Source of the DNA: a virus
Length of the DNA: 30,110 bases
IMG/VR virus record: IMGVR_UViG_3300032116_000951
Coordinates: 1-30,110 of that record
Direction: 5' to 3' (one strand)
This document shows, piece by piece, positions 21,547 through 28,022 of the stretch. The stretch's first letter is position 1. Every line of letters starts with the position of its first letter. The position numbers were made by a program, and so were the translations under genes. The notes under the pieces are model-generated. The model had not been told where the DNA came from. It worked only from the letters and a program-made list of their open reading frames with translations, and ran no database searches.

Positions 21547-21720
21547 TTATTCAGCAGTTAATCTTACTGCGATATCCTTTAATAGATTCTCTATGCTTTC
21601 AAGTTTTTCATCTTGAGCAATTAATCTATTATGAAGTACTTTAGGTATTAGAATACCAGCTTGTACTTTCTTGACATAATCACTATTCATGTCAATTGGC
21701 TTGTTTGTATAGTCACTCAT
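21547..21720 (-). CDS. 57-residue protein, unrecognised
   Basis: The frame reads MSDYTNKPIDMNSDYVKKVQ, then AGILIPKVLHNRLIAQDEKL and a helical end. ATAGGAG lies upstream of ATG 21720, a good site. Start and stop are each next to a hairpin (21746 and 21508), so it may be on a separately processed RNA. Function unknown. Confidence 0.6.
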   Translation of the reverse strand: MSDYTNKPIDMNSDYVKKVQAGILIPKVLHNRLIAQDEKLESIENLLKDIAVRLTAE

Positions 21721-21745
21721 AGGTTCTCCTATTGTTAGTTATTTT

Positions 21746-21783
21746 GGGTTAATACCCAATCACTTGTGTTGGGTTATTTACCC
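21746..21783 (-). repeat. Intercistronic inverted repeat spanning a stop codon
   Basis: Arms 21746-21759 and 21769-21783 pair as six, three and four pairs interrupted by a bulge and one mismatch, around a nine-base loop. It covers the stop of the gene ending at 21774 and lies 25 bases before ATG 21720. It is similar in place and size to the other leftward hairpins. Confidence 0.5.
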
Positions 21784-21926
21784 TTTCTTTCTTGTTCTTT
21801 TCTATATTCAATATCAAATTCTTTTTCTTCTTTGAATTTTATATAGATGTTATAAGCCGCCATTAAAACGGCAAACAACAGTCCAAGAAATACTATAGTC
21901 ATTACTACTCCATAGAATATACTCAT
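21774..21926 (-). CDS. 50-residue single-pass membrane protein
   Basis: A hydrophobic helix at about residues 4-26 (VVMTIVFLGLLFAVLMAAYN) is followed by a highly charged tail with alternating Lys and Glu. The start overlaps the upstream stop as ATGA and has AGGAG seven bases upstream. It is a phage membrane microprotein of unknown role. Confidence 0.6.
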   Translation of the reverse strand: MSIFYGVVMTIVFLGLLFAVLMAAYNIYIKFKEEKEFDIEYRKEQERKGK

Positions 21927-22090
21927 ATTATACTCCTATCTAAGTTAGGTTTAATCATTCTTTCATAGAAAGTCTGATTGTCATACATCACATGGTATCT
22001 GTTGTATTCTTGCCACGTTAATGATTCTATAGTTTTATCATGGTTTTCTAACAACCATTTTTCAAACTGATTTACTGGATATTTATTCAT
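21923..22090 (-). CDS. 55-residue protein, unrecognised
   Basis: Reads MNKYPVNQFEKWLLENHDKT, then LTWQEYNRYHVMYDNQTFYE and a short tail. It is aromatic-rich and likely a small folded helix pair. It starts two bases after the stop of the gene above and ends in ATGA overlap. Function unknown. Confidence 0.55.
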   Translation of the reverse strand: MNKYPVNQFEKWLLENHDKTIESLTWQEYNRYHVMYDNQTFYERMIKPNLDRSII

Positions 22091-22092
22091 AA

Positions 22093-22251
22093 TTATTTCA
22101 TCCTTTTATATTTAACAACAAATCTAGTTAGATAGTTCTCAAACTTTCTATCATGATTATGTGGTTTTTTCTTAGGAATTGGTACCAATGGTATTTCTGA
22201 TACATTAAATAGCTCTAATTGTATCACCTTTTCATGTGTATTATTATACAT
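22093..22251 (-). CDS. 52-residue protein, first gene of the leftward operon
   Basis: Reads MYNNTHEKVIQLELFNVSEI, a Pro/Lys stretch (PLVPIPKKKPHNHD) and a basic end. AAAGGAGAT stands six bases before ATG 22251, one of the best ribosome sites in the window. Being first after the divergent control region, it should be expressed earliest and strongest. Function unknown. Confidence 0.6.
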   Translation of the reverse strand: MYNNTHEKVIQLELFNVSEIPLVPIPKKKPHNHDRKFENYLTRFVVKYKRMK

Positions 22252-22285
22252 GATATCTCCTTTAGTTAGTTATATCAGGAAGTTA

Positions 22286-22310
22286 ATTGATTATTAACAA
22301 TCAATAATCA
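22286..22310. promoter_or_regulatory. Operator-like nested dyads
   Basis: ATTGATT-6-AATCAAT (22286-22305) is a perfect seven-base inverted repeat; overlapping it, TGATTATT-7-AATAATCA (22288-22310) is a perfect eight-base one. Nested symmetry beside divergent promoters is typical of a repressor site. It shares the TTGAT half-site core with the dyad at 14501. Confidence 0.5.
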
Positions 22311-22345
22311 GTTGCGTTCCCTCACAAAGTGAGGGGAACAGCAAC
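22311..22345. repeat. Strong hairpin next to the operator
   Basis: Fifteen pairs in three blocks (7, 3 and 5) with two single-base bulges and an AAA loop; the tip stem CCCTCAC/GTGAGGG is GC-rich in otherwise AT-rich DNA. No T-run follows on either side, so it is not a simple terminator. Confidence 0.55.
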
Positions 22346-22386
22346 GATACAAACAAGTAAATTATATAGACAGTACAATATAAATT

Positions 22387-22435
22387 CTTTCTAACAAGAA
22401 AGTGAAGTTGGGTGGGTTTTGCTCGAACCCCCAAC
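22387..22435. repeat. Two further hairpins in the late leader
   Basis: CTTTCT-AACA-AGAAAG (22387-22402), then a 10-pair stem with a two-base bulge and seven-base loop (22407-22435; arms GTTGG-GT-GGGTT and AACCCCCAAC). If rightward transcription starts near 22390 or earlier, one or both would be in the 5' leader of the late RNA. Confidence 0.5.
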
Positions 22436-22528
22436 GAGATAGCAGTAGTAAAATAGTAATGAAAGAGGGGGGTTTTGTATTAAACTCCATAACTTTAACA
22501 AAAACAACAATAATAGAAAGGTAAATAT

Positions 22529-22843
22529 ATGGCAGCACCAATATTAGGTGGTATATATTCAGCATTATCCAGATTTGGATATGGTGTAGCTAGATCATTA
22601 AGACCAAGTAAGGTAGGATCAGCTATTAAAAAGATTACCCCTGTAGCCGTCAAAGAAGCCCAATTTTCTCCAATGGTTACAAAAGGTATAGAGGGAGCTA
22701 AGAAAAAGATTTCTAGCGGTTATAGAAGCTTATACGCAGGAACTCTAGGTAGCGAAACTAAACGTAAAGTAACTAGTGGGGTATTAGGAACTTACACAAC
22801 AATGTCATTTCTCAATGGAGATGATGACGAATTAGAGGAGTAA
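22529..22843 (+). CDS. Small late protein, Gly/Ser/Lys-rich
   Basis: 104 residues, first gene of the rightward late unit. The N-terminus (PILGGIYSALSRFGYGVARSL) is amphipathic, the middle basic (SKVGSAIKKITPVAVKEAQF), and the end strongly acidic (NGDDDELEE). AAAGG precedes the ATG. The basic body with an acidic tail recurs in the next gene. A virion or DNA-associated role is possible; no family is recognised. Confidence 0.5.
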   Translation: MAAPILGGIYSALSRFGYGVARSLRPSKVGSAIKKITPVAVKEAQFSPMVTKGIEGAKKKISSGYRSLYAGTLGSETKRKVTSGVLGTYTTMSFLNGDDDELEE

Positions 22844-22847
22844 ACAA

Positions 22848-23084
22848 ATGGTACTTAAGACAAACCTAGCAAATCTAGCCCAAGCTGCAAAAGCAGTGGG
22901 TGCTGATGTAGTAGGCATGGTTAAATCTAAAGCTAAGAAACCTGCAAAAATGGTAAGAGAAGCAGGTAGAACTATTAGACGTAACCCTAAAAAATCTGCG
23001 GCAATAGGTGCGGCAGCAGCTGGAACTGGCTTCTATCTTTATAATGGCAAAAGAAATGCCTATGAAGAAGATGATATGATGTAA
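22848..23084 (+). CDS. Small late protein with basic body and acidic tail
   Basis: 78 residues. It has KSKAKKPAKMVREAGRTIRR followed by a short hydrophobic stretch (AAIGAAAAGTGFYLYNG, about 51-67) and EEDDMM. A similar basic, then Ala/Gly-hydrophobic, then Tyr and Arg-Asn order is found in the gene at 23754, suggesting distant paralogy. It could insert in membranes or bind DNA. The stop overlaps the next start as TAATG. Confidence 0.5.
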   Translation: MVLKTNLANLAQAAKAVGADVVGMVKSKAKKPAKMVREAGRTIRRNPKKSAAIGAAAAGTGFYLYNGKRNAYEEDDMM

Positions 23085-23311
23085 TGGACTTAGAAAAACT
23101 AGCCGACCAAATTATACAATTATCGCCAGAACAATCTCAACAATTACAAGTAATTTTAAAAGCGAAAGTAATGCCTGAAGTTGAAAAGCAAAAAGGCTTA
23201 CTAGATGAGCAAATGCAGAATCCACAAGTAGATCAAATGGCTAGACCAGTTGAACCTACTATGGCTCCACCAACAACTCGAGATGTTGCTTTACGCAGCT
23301 TATTGGGTTAA
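23084..23311 (+). CDS. Hypothetical 75-residue late protein
   Basis: A helical Gln/Glu/Leu-rich N-terminal half (KLADQIIQLSPEQSQQLQVI) is followed by a Pro-rich, Met-containing tail ending TTRDVALRSLLG. It starts by TAATG overlap. No family is recognised. Confidence 0.45.
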   Translation: MDLEKLADQIIQLSPEQSQQLQVILKAKVMPEVEKQKGLLDEQMQNPQVDQMARPVEPTMAPPTTRDVALRSLLG

Positions 23312-23339
23312 TAGGTAATTAGAAAGGAGAAAATCTAAT

Positions 23340-23450
23340 ATGCCAATGGTAGGAAAAAAGAAATTTTCATATACAAAAAAAGGCATGGCAGCTGCTAAAA
23401 AGTTTGCTATGAAAAAAGGTATGAAAATGAAAAAGAAAAAAGGATATTAA
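23340..23450 (+). CDS. 36-residue Lys-rich microprotein
   Basis: Half of the residues are Lys or Met (FSYTKKGMAAAKKFAMKKG and a KMKKKKGY end). AAAGGAG lies before ATG 23340, a strong ribosome site. Its stop is directly followed by the ATG of a strongly acidic protein. It may bind DNA or its acidic neighbour. Confidence 0.6.
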   Translation: MPMVGKKKFSYTKKGMAAAKKFAMKKGMKMKKKKGY

Positions 23451-23585
23451 ATGCCTAGAGAACGATCAGTTCAAGACTTCATTGACCAGTTAAAAGAAAT
23501 TTACGCAGAACAAGAAGAACTGCTAAATGATTTTGAAGCTGAGTTTGGCGAATTGTCAGACGAAGATGATGAAGATGAAGAATAA
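23451..23585 (+). CDS. 44-residue acidic microprotein
   Basis: Reads RSVQDFIDQLKEIYAEQEEL, then NDFEAEFGEL and an Asp/Glu run at the end. It begins at the base after the stop of the Lys-rich protein and overlaps the following gene by 11 bases. Opposite charge and direct coupling suggest that the two bind each other; this is inference. Confidence 0.55.
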   Translation: MPRERSVQDFIDQLKEIYAEQEELLNDFEAEFGELSDEDDEDEE

Positions 23586-23739
23586 ACCAAAGCTTGGATC
23601 AGGCACACGATTTAAACAACTTACAAGTAAGTTAGCTAAACGTGGTGTTAAGAATCCAAAAGCCTTAGCAGCATATATTGGAAGAAAAAAATACGGTAAA
23701 AAAAGATTTCAACAATTAGCCGCTAAAGGAAAACGATAA
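23575..23739 (+). CDS. Small basic protein, marine-phage family (GSGTRFKQL type)
   Basis: 54 residues from ATG 23575; the frame is open upstream but that would lie inside the acidic gene. The motif GSGTRFKQLTSKLAKRGVKN, then ALAAYIGRKKYGKKRFQQLA is a recurring small basic protein in phages of several groups. The GVxxPxALAAYIGRKKYG core is the landmark. Probably binds nucleic acid or the virion; the role is unknown. Confidence 0.65.
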   Translation: MKNKPKLGSGTRFKQLTSKLAKRGVKNPKALAAYIGRKKYGKKRFQQLAAKGKR

Positions 23740-23753
23740 CATAGGGAGACCAC

Positions 23754-24038
23754 ATGAAAAAATTACCAGCAATTATACCAGGCGAAGGAGTTAGAACACA
23801 AAGAGAAACTATCTACAAAAGACCTGTAAACAAAAAAATAGTTGCTCAAAGAGGATTTGGTAGCTCAGTTAAATCTGTAATTAAAAAAGGTGTTAAGTTT
23901 GGTGTAGCAGGTGCAGCTCTAACAGGTGCTGGATATTATGCTTTTGAACCAGAAAGAAATTATGCTAAAGCTCCAAAAACTTACGAGCCAAGAGATTTAA
24001 GAAGTCCAATTATTTATAAACCGTCAGAAGATTTTTAA
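23754..24038 (+). CDS. Small late protein with hydrophobic segment
   Basis: 94 residues. A basic first half (KRPVNKKIVAQRGFGSSVKS) leads to GVKFGVAGAALTGAGYYAF (about 47-65), a Tyr/Arg-Asn turn, and a Pro/Lys/Asp tail. The ATG is preceded by AGGGAGACCAC, an 11-base sequence also found at 13094. It ends in a TAATG overlap with terS. Possible virion or portal-associated protein. Confidence 0.45.
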   Translation: MKKLPAIIPGEGVRTQRETIYKRPVNKKIVAQRGFGSSVKSVIKKGVKFGVAGAALTGAGYYAFEPERNYAKAPKTYEPRDLRSPIIYKPSEDF

Positions 24039-24382
24039 TGACTGAAGAAGTTAAAACAGAAATAGTTGATGTAAAGGTTGTTGAAGAAACATCTTTACCT
24101 GTAGTAAAATCTAATCTAGGAGGTAAAAGACCTGGAGCTGGGAGACCTGTAGGACCACGTAAACAAAAACAATGGAAGATGGTTGAGCAACTTGCAACTA
24201 AGTATCAACAATCACCATTAGATTATATGTTGTCTGTACTTAATTGTCCAAAGACATCACCAGAAAGAAAATTATATGCAGCAGAAAAAGCAGCTCCGTT
24301 TGTACATCCTAAACTTGCTAACTCAACAAGTAGAGTAGGATTTGATGGACAGCTCAATGTTAAAATCAAATGGGAAGAATAA
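24038..24382 (+). CDS. terS: Terminase small subunit
   Basis: 114 residues. After an acidic head comes GGKRPGAGRPVGPRKQK (about 28-44), the basic GAGRPxG entry common to phage small terminases, then a helical SPLDYMLSVLNCPKTSPERKLYAAEKAAPFVHPKLA segment (about 60-94) with the AAPxxHPKLA signature. The protein should recognise the packaging site and pass DNA to the large subunit, whose gene overlaps its 3' end. Confidence 0.8.
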   Translation: MTEEVKTEIVDVKVVEETSLPVVKSNLGGKRPGAGRPVGPRKQKQWKMVEQLATKYQQSPLDYMLSVLNCPKTSPERKLYAAEKAAPFVHPKLANSTSRVGFDGQLNVKIKWEE

Positions 24383-25646
24383 AACCTACGAAGTTTCTGT
24401 AGGCTATAAACCTAGACCATTACAACGACAAGTACACGAATCATTAAAAAGATTTAATGTATTAGTTTGTCATAGACGATTTGGAAAATCTGTACTTGCA
24501 ATTAATGAATTAATTAAAACTGCAACAGATAAACCAAGATCTAAACTTGCATACATAGCTCCAACTTATAGACAAGGTAAAGCTATTGCTTGGGATTATT
24601 TAAAATTTTATACAAGACCACTAATGCAATTTGGTGGTGATCGTAATGAATCTGAACTACGAGTAGATTTATTTAACGAATCACGCATACAAATTTATGG
24701 TGCAGATAATGCCGATTCACTTCGAGGTATGGGATTTAATGGTGTCGTACTAGATGAATATGCAATTATGTCTCCAAGAACTTGGACAGAAATTATTAGA
24801 CCTGCAATCTCAGATACTAATGGTTGGGTTATATTTATTGGAACTCCAATGGGACACAATCAATTCTGGGAAGTTTACGATTATGCAAAACGTGGACAGA
24901 AAGATTGGTTTGGTCAATTATATAGAGCTTCAGAAACTCAAATTATTCCAAGTGAAGAATTAAAAGAAGCTCAGTCTATTATGACTGAGGAGCAATACAA
25001 TCAAGAATTTGAATGTTCATTTACCGCAGCAGTAAGTGGTAGTTACTATGGTAAACTAATTACAGCAGCTGACAATGATAAAAGAATTTGTGAAGTACCT
25101 TACGATACATCTATACCAGTTGAGACTTGGTGGGATTTAGGTATTGGAGATTCAACAGCAATTTGGTTTGTCCAAAGAGTTGGTGAAGAAATACACGTTA
25201 TAGATTATTATGAAACTTCAGGCGAAAGTTTATATCACTATGCTGAAGTTTTAGAGAGTAAAAATTATAACTACAATAGACATGTAGCTCCACATGATAT
25301 AGTAGCTAGAGAACTAGGTACTGGTAAATCAAGATTAGAAGTAGCTAATGAAATCGGAATAGATTTTGAAATTGCTGCTAAACTTGAAGTAGATCACGGA
25401 ATTGAAAGTGTTAGAAATACTTTGCCATATTGTTATTTTGATAGAGAAAAATGTAAGATCGGTTTAGATGCTTTACGTCAATATCGAAAACAATGGGATG
25501 AAAGAAACCAAGTATTTAAAAATAAACCTTTGCATGACTGGTGTTCTCATGCAGCAGACGCATTTAGATATGGGTGTGTGCATAGTCCAATTGATACAAG
25601 TCAATGGACAAAACCAATCTATATAGATACAAAATACGTAATATGA
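24357..25646 (+). CDS. terL: Terminase large subunit
   Basis: 429 residues from ATG 24357; ATG 24345 and TTG 24342 are other in-frame starts, all within terS. The ATPase half has the Walker A-like HRRFGKS (about 39-45), YIAPTYRQGKAIAWDYL and Walker B VVLDEY (about 130-135). The nuclease half has WWDLGIGDSTAIW (Asp260, Asp265), APHDI and HDWCSHAADAFRYG (Asp401), the usual acidic triad of the RNase H-fold nuclease. It pumps and cuts concatemeric DNA at the portal. ATGA links it to the portal gene. Confidence 0.92.
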   Translation: MLKSNGKNKTYEVSVGYKPRPLQRQVHESLKRFNVLVCHRRFGKSVLAINELIKTATDKPRSKLAYIAPTYRQGKAIAWDYLKFYTRPLMQFGGDRNESELRVDLFNESRIQIYGADNADSLRGMGFNGVVLDEYAIMSPRTWTEIIRPAISDTNGWVIFIGTPMGHNQFWEVYDYAKRGQKDWFGQLYRASETQIIPSEELKEAQSIMTEEQYNQEFECSFTAAVSGSYYGKLITAADNDKRICEVPYDTSIPVETWWDLGIGDSTAIWFVQRVGEEIHVIDYYETSGESLYHYAEVLESKNYNYNRHVAPHDIVARELGTGKSRLEVANEIGIDFEIAAKLEVDHGIESVRNTLPYCYFDREKCKIGLDALRQYRKQWDERNQVFKNKPLHDWCSHAADAFRYGCVHSPIDTSQWTKPIYIDTKYVI

Positions 25647-27760
25647 AAACTGAACGAGAAATTATAGCAATATTAAATAAAGAAATTAAATCATCTACTG
25701 GTTTTATCGGTGGTGAAATAGTTAATAGAAGAAAAAAATCATTAGAGTTTTATTTAGGAAAACCTTTTGGTAATGAAGTAGAAGGCAGATCACAAGTCGT
25801 TAGTACAGATGTTTCTGATACTGTTGAAAGTTTATTACCTTCATTAATGAGAATATTTACTGCTGGTGAAAATGTATTTCATTGTGAGCCAGTAGGTGTT
25901 GAAGATTCTGAAACTGCTAGACAATGTTCAGATTATTTAAATTATATTTTCTATAAAGAGAACTCAGGATTTATAAGTTTATATACTGCATTTAAAGATG
26001 CACTTATACAACGTAATGGAATTTTAAAAGTTTATTGGGATAACTCACAAAGAACTACAAGAGAAGAATATAAAAGATTAACAACTGATGAATACAATCT
26101 TTTAATTAATGATAAAGAAATTGAAATTGCAGAACATAGTGAATATCAAGAATCATTACTAGATCAAGACAATAACGAAATAGATAAAATTACTTATCAC
26201 GATATCGTAATTAAAAAGACAGAATCATTTGGTCAAGTTAGAATTGAACCTGTACCGCCAGAAGAATTTTTAATTGAACGTCAAGCCAAATCAATTGATC
26301 AAGCTAACTTTGTTTGTCATAGAACAAACATGACTAGATCTCAATTAATTGAAATGGGATTTGATAAAGATGAAATTAATAAACTTCCTACTGGTAATTC
26401 AATTGATTACTTAGAAGATAATCAAGTAAGATACCAAGAAGATCTTGTTGGAATTAATGATGACGGAGATAAATCATCTGATGAAATTTTAATTCATGAA
26501 TGTTATTCTAGAATAGACATCAATGATGATGGCAAAGCAGAATTAGTAAAAATATTATTAGCAGGAGATTCTACTTACAAAGCACTTAGTATTGAAGAAG
26601 TAGATTCAATGCCATTCGTTTCTATAACTCCTGTAATTATGCCACATAGATTTTATGGCAGATCAGTTTCTGAATTAGTAGAAGATATACAATTAATTAA
26701 ATCAACTGTAATGAGACAGATGTTAGATAATATGTATCTAACAAATAATAATCGTATTGCAGTACAAGACGGACAAGTTTCATTAGACGATCTATTAACT
26801 AATAGACCAGGCGGTATTGTTAGAACTAAACAACCACCAGCTAATGTTATGATGGCTATGAACACCCAACCGATTGGTGATCAAGCTGCAGGACTATTAG
26901 GTTATTTAGATTCAGTTAAAGAATCTAGAACTGGTATTACAAGACAATCACAAGGATTAGATCCAAATACTTTAAACAAAACAGCAACTGGTATTAACCA
27001 GATCTTAACACAATCTCAAATGAGAATGGAGTTAATTGCTAGAATATTTGCTGAAACAGGTATTAAAGATTTAGGATATAAAATGTTTGAGCTAGTTTGT
27101 AAGTATCAACAAAAAGAAAAAATATTAAAAATTCGTGGGAAGTTTATTCCTATGAGACCATTTGAATGGAGAGATAAAGTTAATGTTACTGTATCTGTAG
27201 GACTAGGTACAGGATCTAAAGAACAACAATTAATTTTATTAACTTCAATCCTTGAAAGACAATTACAAGCTATAAACCTTCAACAGAATGTTTATGGTCC
27301 AATGGTTAATTTAAGGAACATTTATAATACATTAAAGAAACTTATAGAGAACGCAGGACTTGGTAATGTAGATCCTTACTTTATGGATCCAGATGTGGGA
27401 CAAGCTCAAATGCCACAATTACCACCTAAACCTCCTACTGAATTTGAAAAAGTTTCATTAGCTCAAGTACAAGGTCAAAACGAAAGAGAAGTTATCAAAA
27501 CTAATGTTGAGTTAAAACGTATTGAAGCTGAAATGAGAGCTAAATTACTTGATTATGAACTTCAAATTAAAGAATTAGAACTTAAATATAATACTAAAAT
27601 AAATGAGATTGATTTAAAGAACAGATCTATGATAGAATCTCAGAAACTTGCTACAACAGGTGATATATTTAAAAAAATAATGGAAGGACAAAAAGAGTTT
27701 TTTAATAATGGACAACAAAATTCCACAATCGAACCTGGATCAACAGATTCTCAAGGGTAA
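25643..27760 (+). CDS. Portal protein, P22-like
   Basis: 705 residues from ATG 25643, which overlaps the terL stop (ATGA). Features of the large podovirus portal family are seen: GRSQVVSTDVSDTVESLLPS (about 47-66), RIFTAGENVFHCEP, PEEFLIERQAKSIDQANF, and a clear GITRQSQGLDPNTLNKTATGI block (about 430-450). The C-terminal 120 residues are a long charged helix (EREVIKTNVELKRIEAEMRA) like a barrel or coiled extension. It forms the dodecameric DNA channel at one capsid vertex. Assignment to the P22-like group is from memory. Confidence 0.88.
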   Translation: MKTEREIIAILNKEIKSSTGFIGGEIVNRRKKSLEFYLGKPFGNEVEGRSQVVSTDVSDTVESLLPSLMRIFTAGENVFHCEPVGVEDSETARQCSDYLNYIFYKENSGFISLYTAFKDALIQRNGILKVYWDNSQRTTREEYKRLTTDEYNLLINDKEIEIAEHSEYQESLLDQDNNEIDKITYHDIVIKKTESFGQVRIEPVPPEEFLIERQAKSIDQANFVCHRTNMTRSQLIEMGFDKDEINKLPTGNSIDYLEDNQVRYQEDLVGINDDGDKSSDEILIHECYSRIDINDDGKAELVKILLAGDSTYKALSIEEVDSMPFVSITPVIMPHRFYGRSVSELVEDIQLIKSTVMRQMLDNMYLTNNNRIAVQDGQVSLDDLLTNRPGGIVRTKQPPANVMMAMNTQPIGDQAAGLLGYLDSVKESRTGITRQSQGLDPNTLNKTATGINQILTQSQMRMELIARIFAETGIKDLGYKMFELVCKYQQKEKILKIRGKFIPMRPFEWRDKVNVTVSVGLGTGSKEQQLILLTSILERQLQAINLQQNVYGPMVNLRNIYNTLKKLIENAGLGNVDPYFMDPDVGQAQMPQLPPKPPTEFEKVSLAQVQGQNEREVIKTNVELKRIEAEMRAKLLDYELQIKELELKYNTKINEIDLKNRSMIESQKLATTGDIFKKIMEGQKEFFNNGQQNSTIEPGSTDSQG

Positions 27761-27989
27761 ACAAGCTTCTATTTTATTAGAAGAACCCTTGCTGAAGGAA
27801 GCTTTTGAATATTTATCTGAATCTTATAGATCAGAAATATTTAAAACTTCATATTCCGACCACGAACAAAGACAAGTTCTTTGGATGGCATTTAATATGC
27901 TAGACAAAATTAAAGGACATCTTGTTAGTGTAATGGAGACTGGCAAACTAGCTGCCCATGAGCTAGATAACCTAAAACGTCAATCGTAA
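27708..27989 (+). CDS. Conserved small protein between portal and scaffold
   Basis: 93 residues, helical. QILKGKQASILLEEPLLKEA (about 13-32), then SESYRSEIFKTSYSD and QRQVLWMAFNMLDKIKGHL follow a pattern often found in podoviruses just after the portal gene. Its first 53 bases overlap the portal gene. Possible head-assembly or packaging accessory; function not established. Confidence 0.6.
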   Translation: MDNKIPQSNLDQQILKGKQASILLEEPLLKEAFEYLSESYRSEIFKTSYSDHEQRQVLWMAFNMLDKIKGHLVSVMETGKLAAHELDNLKRQS

Positions 27990-28022
27990 TAATTACGAAA
28001 CGATAACCCTAAAGGAGCATAT

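Larger units (their letters stand above)
22252..22528. promoter_or_regulatory. Main divergent control region
   Basis: 277 bases between the leftward operon (first ATG 22251) and the rightward late unit (first ATG 22529). It contains an operator-like dyad (22286-22310), three hairpins (22311-22435) and AT-rich boxes. Candidate -10 sequences are TATAAA at 22379 (rightward) and TATAAT on the minus strand at 22366-22361, neither with a good -35 box. AAAGG lies before ATG 22529. The promoters probably start here in both directions, possibly needing phage regulators. Confidence 0.65.

Noticed and set aside
12231-22251. CRISPR array or toxin-antitoxin module among the small leftward genes
   Set aside because: No regularly spaced direct repeats were seen; the ribbon-helix-helix gene has no recognisable toxin next to it.
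22311-22345. Standard intrinsic terminator
   Set aside because: The stem is strong, but no T-run follows in either direction, and it lies between two divergent starts where a terminator would not be useful.
22407-22435. tRNA remnant or attachment site, because the minus strand reads GGGGGTTCGAGC
   Set aside because: The arms do not give a 5-pair T-stem around TTCGAGC, no acceptor stem or CCA end is present, and no integrase gene was seen.
23527-23574. Longer start for the small basic protein at 23575
   Set aside because: The extra residues lie wholly inside the acidic microprotein gene, and the family core begins right after ATG 23575.
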